From Aquificota bacterium (lineage in GTDB: Bacteria; Aquificota; Aquificia; Aquificales; Hydrogenothermaceae), in the NCBI GenBank assembly GCA_013153765.1, contig JAADDT010000023.1, forward strand, positions 1-6,116: a DNA stretch of 6,116 nt, read 5' to 3'. Positions 5,250 to 6,116 of the stretch are shown here, piece after piece. How positions within the stretch are numbered: the stretch's first letter is position 1; each line of letters begins with the position of its first letter. The notes below the pieces were generated by a model, which had not been told where the DNA came from, ran no database searches, and worked only from the letters and a program-made list of their open reading frames with translations. The position numbers were made by a program, and so were the translations under genes.

Positions 5250-5262
5250 AAATCTTTTTCAA
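5235..5262 (-). promoter_or_regulatory. Promoter of the DUF507 gene
   Basis: The minus strand shows TTGAAA (5262-5257, five of six matches), a 16-bp spacer and a perfect TATAAT (5240-5235). Transcription would start near 5228, giving a leader of about 25 nt that contains AGGAGG at 5215-5210. This is the best -35/-10 pair in the window. Confidence 0.7.
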
Positions 5263-5271
5263 AACTGGGCT

Positions 5272-6116
5272 ATGGAAAAACTAACATTCAACTGGAAGGT
5301 TAAGGAAAAGCCGGAAGACTTTATAGTTAAGGAAGTGGCGGAGTTTTCCCTTGACGAAAAGGGAAAGCATTACCTTTATCTGCTGATTAAAAGAAACCTG
5401 AACACGAGGGACATAGCCGTCAGATACGGTCTGTCTTATGCAGGCTTGAAGGACAAAAACGCAATAACATTCCAATACGCGTCGTCCGGGAATTTTTTGG
5501 GAGATACTGTTTTTGAAAAAAAGGCTGATGGCTCTTTCTTCGGGCTGGTTTTTTTGGGAAGGATAAACAAAAAAATAAGGATAGGACACCTTAAAGGAAA
5601 CCGTTTTTCAATAAGGCTAAAAGGACACAGGCTAAAGAAACAGGACTGGCTGATAAACTACTACGACCTGCAGAGGACGGGGAGGAACGTGTTGAAAGGT
5701 AAAAAGTTGATGAAGGAACTGTCCACAGGCGTAAGCTGGAAAAGTTTAAGCTGGCTTCAAAACTTTTACATAGACGCCTATTTAAGCCACCTGTGGAACA
5801 GGGCAGTATCCCTGATGCTTCAGGAAAGTTTTAAGGGCTACCGTCTAATTGAGGAGGGCAGGTCTTACTTTATACCGGATACGGATTACGATACTCTTAT
5901 GGGAAGTTTTGTCCGCTTTTTCCCATTACTGGGATACAAGGTAAAGCTGTCGGAAAGGGAGAGGGCTGTCTATTCCCAAGTGGCTGAAGTAGAAGGCTTT
6001 ACGGTTGAACAGCTACTAGAAAGGCTGAAAAGCCTGAAGATAAAAGGTAGCTACAGGAAAACGTTCGTAAAGGCTGAAGACTGCCGTGTTGAAGGGGACA
6101 GGATAGGCTTTTTCCT
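5272..6116 (+). CDS. truD: tRNA pseudouridine synthase TruD (3' end outside window)
   Basis: The frame is open from ATG at 5272 to the window end, 281 residues seen. TruD makes pseudouridine at position 13 of some tRNAs. Visible motifs are KPEDFIVKE (13-21), AGLKDKNAITFQ (57-68) with the catalytic Asp61, and IGHLKGNRFSIRL (104-116) with the conserved Asn110 and Phe112. The next family block, usually close to NYFGxQRFG, reads NYYDLQRTG (129-137), a variant of the usual form. The later GSYRKTFVKAEDCRVEGDRIGFF stretch (about 257-279) matches the part just before the family's C-terminal LP-GSYAT segment, which lies outside. The ATG lacks a clear Shine-Dalgarno (only CTGGGCT before it), in contrast to the AGGAGG sites of the minus-strand genes. 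A GTG at 5230 in the same frame is less likely because it falls within the promoter. Divergent from DUF507. Identity is confident. Confidence 0.93.
   Translation, partial: MEKLTFNWKVKEKPEDFIVKEVAEFSLDEKGKHYLYLLIKRNLNTRDIAVRYGLSYAGLKDKNAITFQYASSGNFLGDTVFEKKADGSFFGLVFLGRINKKIRIGHLKGNRFSIRLKGHRLKKQDWLINYYDLQRTGRNVLKGKKLMKELSTGVSWKSLSWLQNFYIDAYLSHLWNRAVSLMLQESFKGYRLIEEGRSYFIPDTDYDTLMGSFVRFFPLLGYKVKLSERERAVYSQVAEVEGFTVEQLLERLKSLKIKGSYRKTFVKAEDCRVEGDRIGFF

Noticed and set aside
4844..5251. Long plus-strand open frame antisense to DUF507, rich in Phe and Tyr
   Set aside because: It mirrors the Lys/Glu-rich codons of DUF507 (AAG/GAA read backwards), has no ribosome binding site and resembles no protein.

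Overview
This window looks like chromosomal DNA from a thermophilic, chemolithotrophic bacterium of the Aquificota, most likely the Persephonella/Sulfurihydrogenibium group (Hydrogenothermaceae). The best clue is the secreted alpha-carbonic anhydrase at 3775-4518, which closely resembles, from memory, the thermostable enzymes of those genera. A DUF507 protein, an all-alpha dUTPase and a membrane-anchored Clp-fold protease fit the same assignment. GC content by eye is in the mid-40s, higher than I recall for the best-known Persephonella and Sulfurihydrogenibium genomes, so the genus stays open. No phage, transposon, CRISPR or RNA gene was seen. Coding is very dense: the longest stretch without a gene is 136 bp.

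Left part (1-1569, plus strand). The 3' end of a class I aminotransferase gene stops inside a perfect 19-bp palindrome. An extended -10 promoter follows at once. It drives a small gene with a TTG start, whose product looks like a FliN/FliM C-terminal (SpoA) domain, and then folD, the bifunctional one-carbon folate enzyme.

Middle (1556-3723, minus strand). A three-gene operon reads dUTPase, then a membrane-anchored SDH/Clp-fold serine proteinase, then a DUF502 membrane protein. The cistrons are tightly joined: the stop codon and ribosome binding site overlap at the first junction, and the second junction is a GTGA overlap. The operon ends tail-to-tail with folD with 14 bp of shared coding sequence. 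Its promoter sits directly in the tail of the carbonic anhydrase terminator and should give an almost leaderless mRNA.

Right part (3775-6116). Exported alpha-carbonic anhydrase (minus) has its own promoter, whose -10 lies in an 18-bp palindrome. Upstream of it is a DUF507 protein made of two repeated halves (minus). Divergent from that is truD (plus, cut off by the window end), the tRNA pseudouridine synthase D gene. The 68-bp truD/DUF507 spacer holds two opposing promoters with overlapping -10 hexamers inside an inverted repeat.

The genes are mostly housekeeping: folate metabolism, dUTP clearance, tRNA modification, membrane quality control and CO2 hydration. No new system is evident. The interest lies in the compact regulatory layout, the altered cofactor-site residues of FolD, and the linked protease/DUF502 membrane pair.
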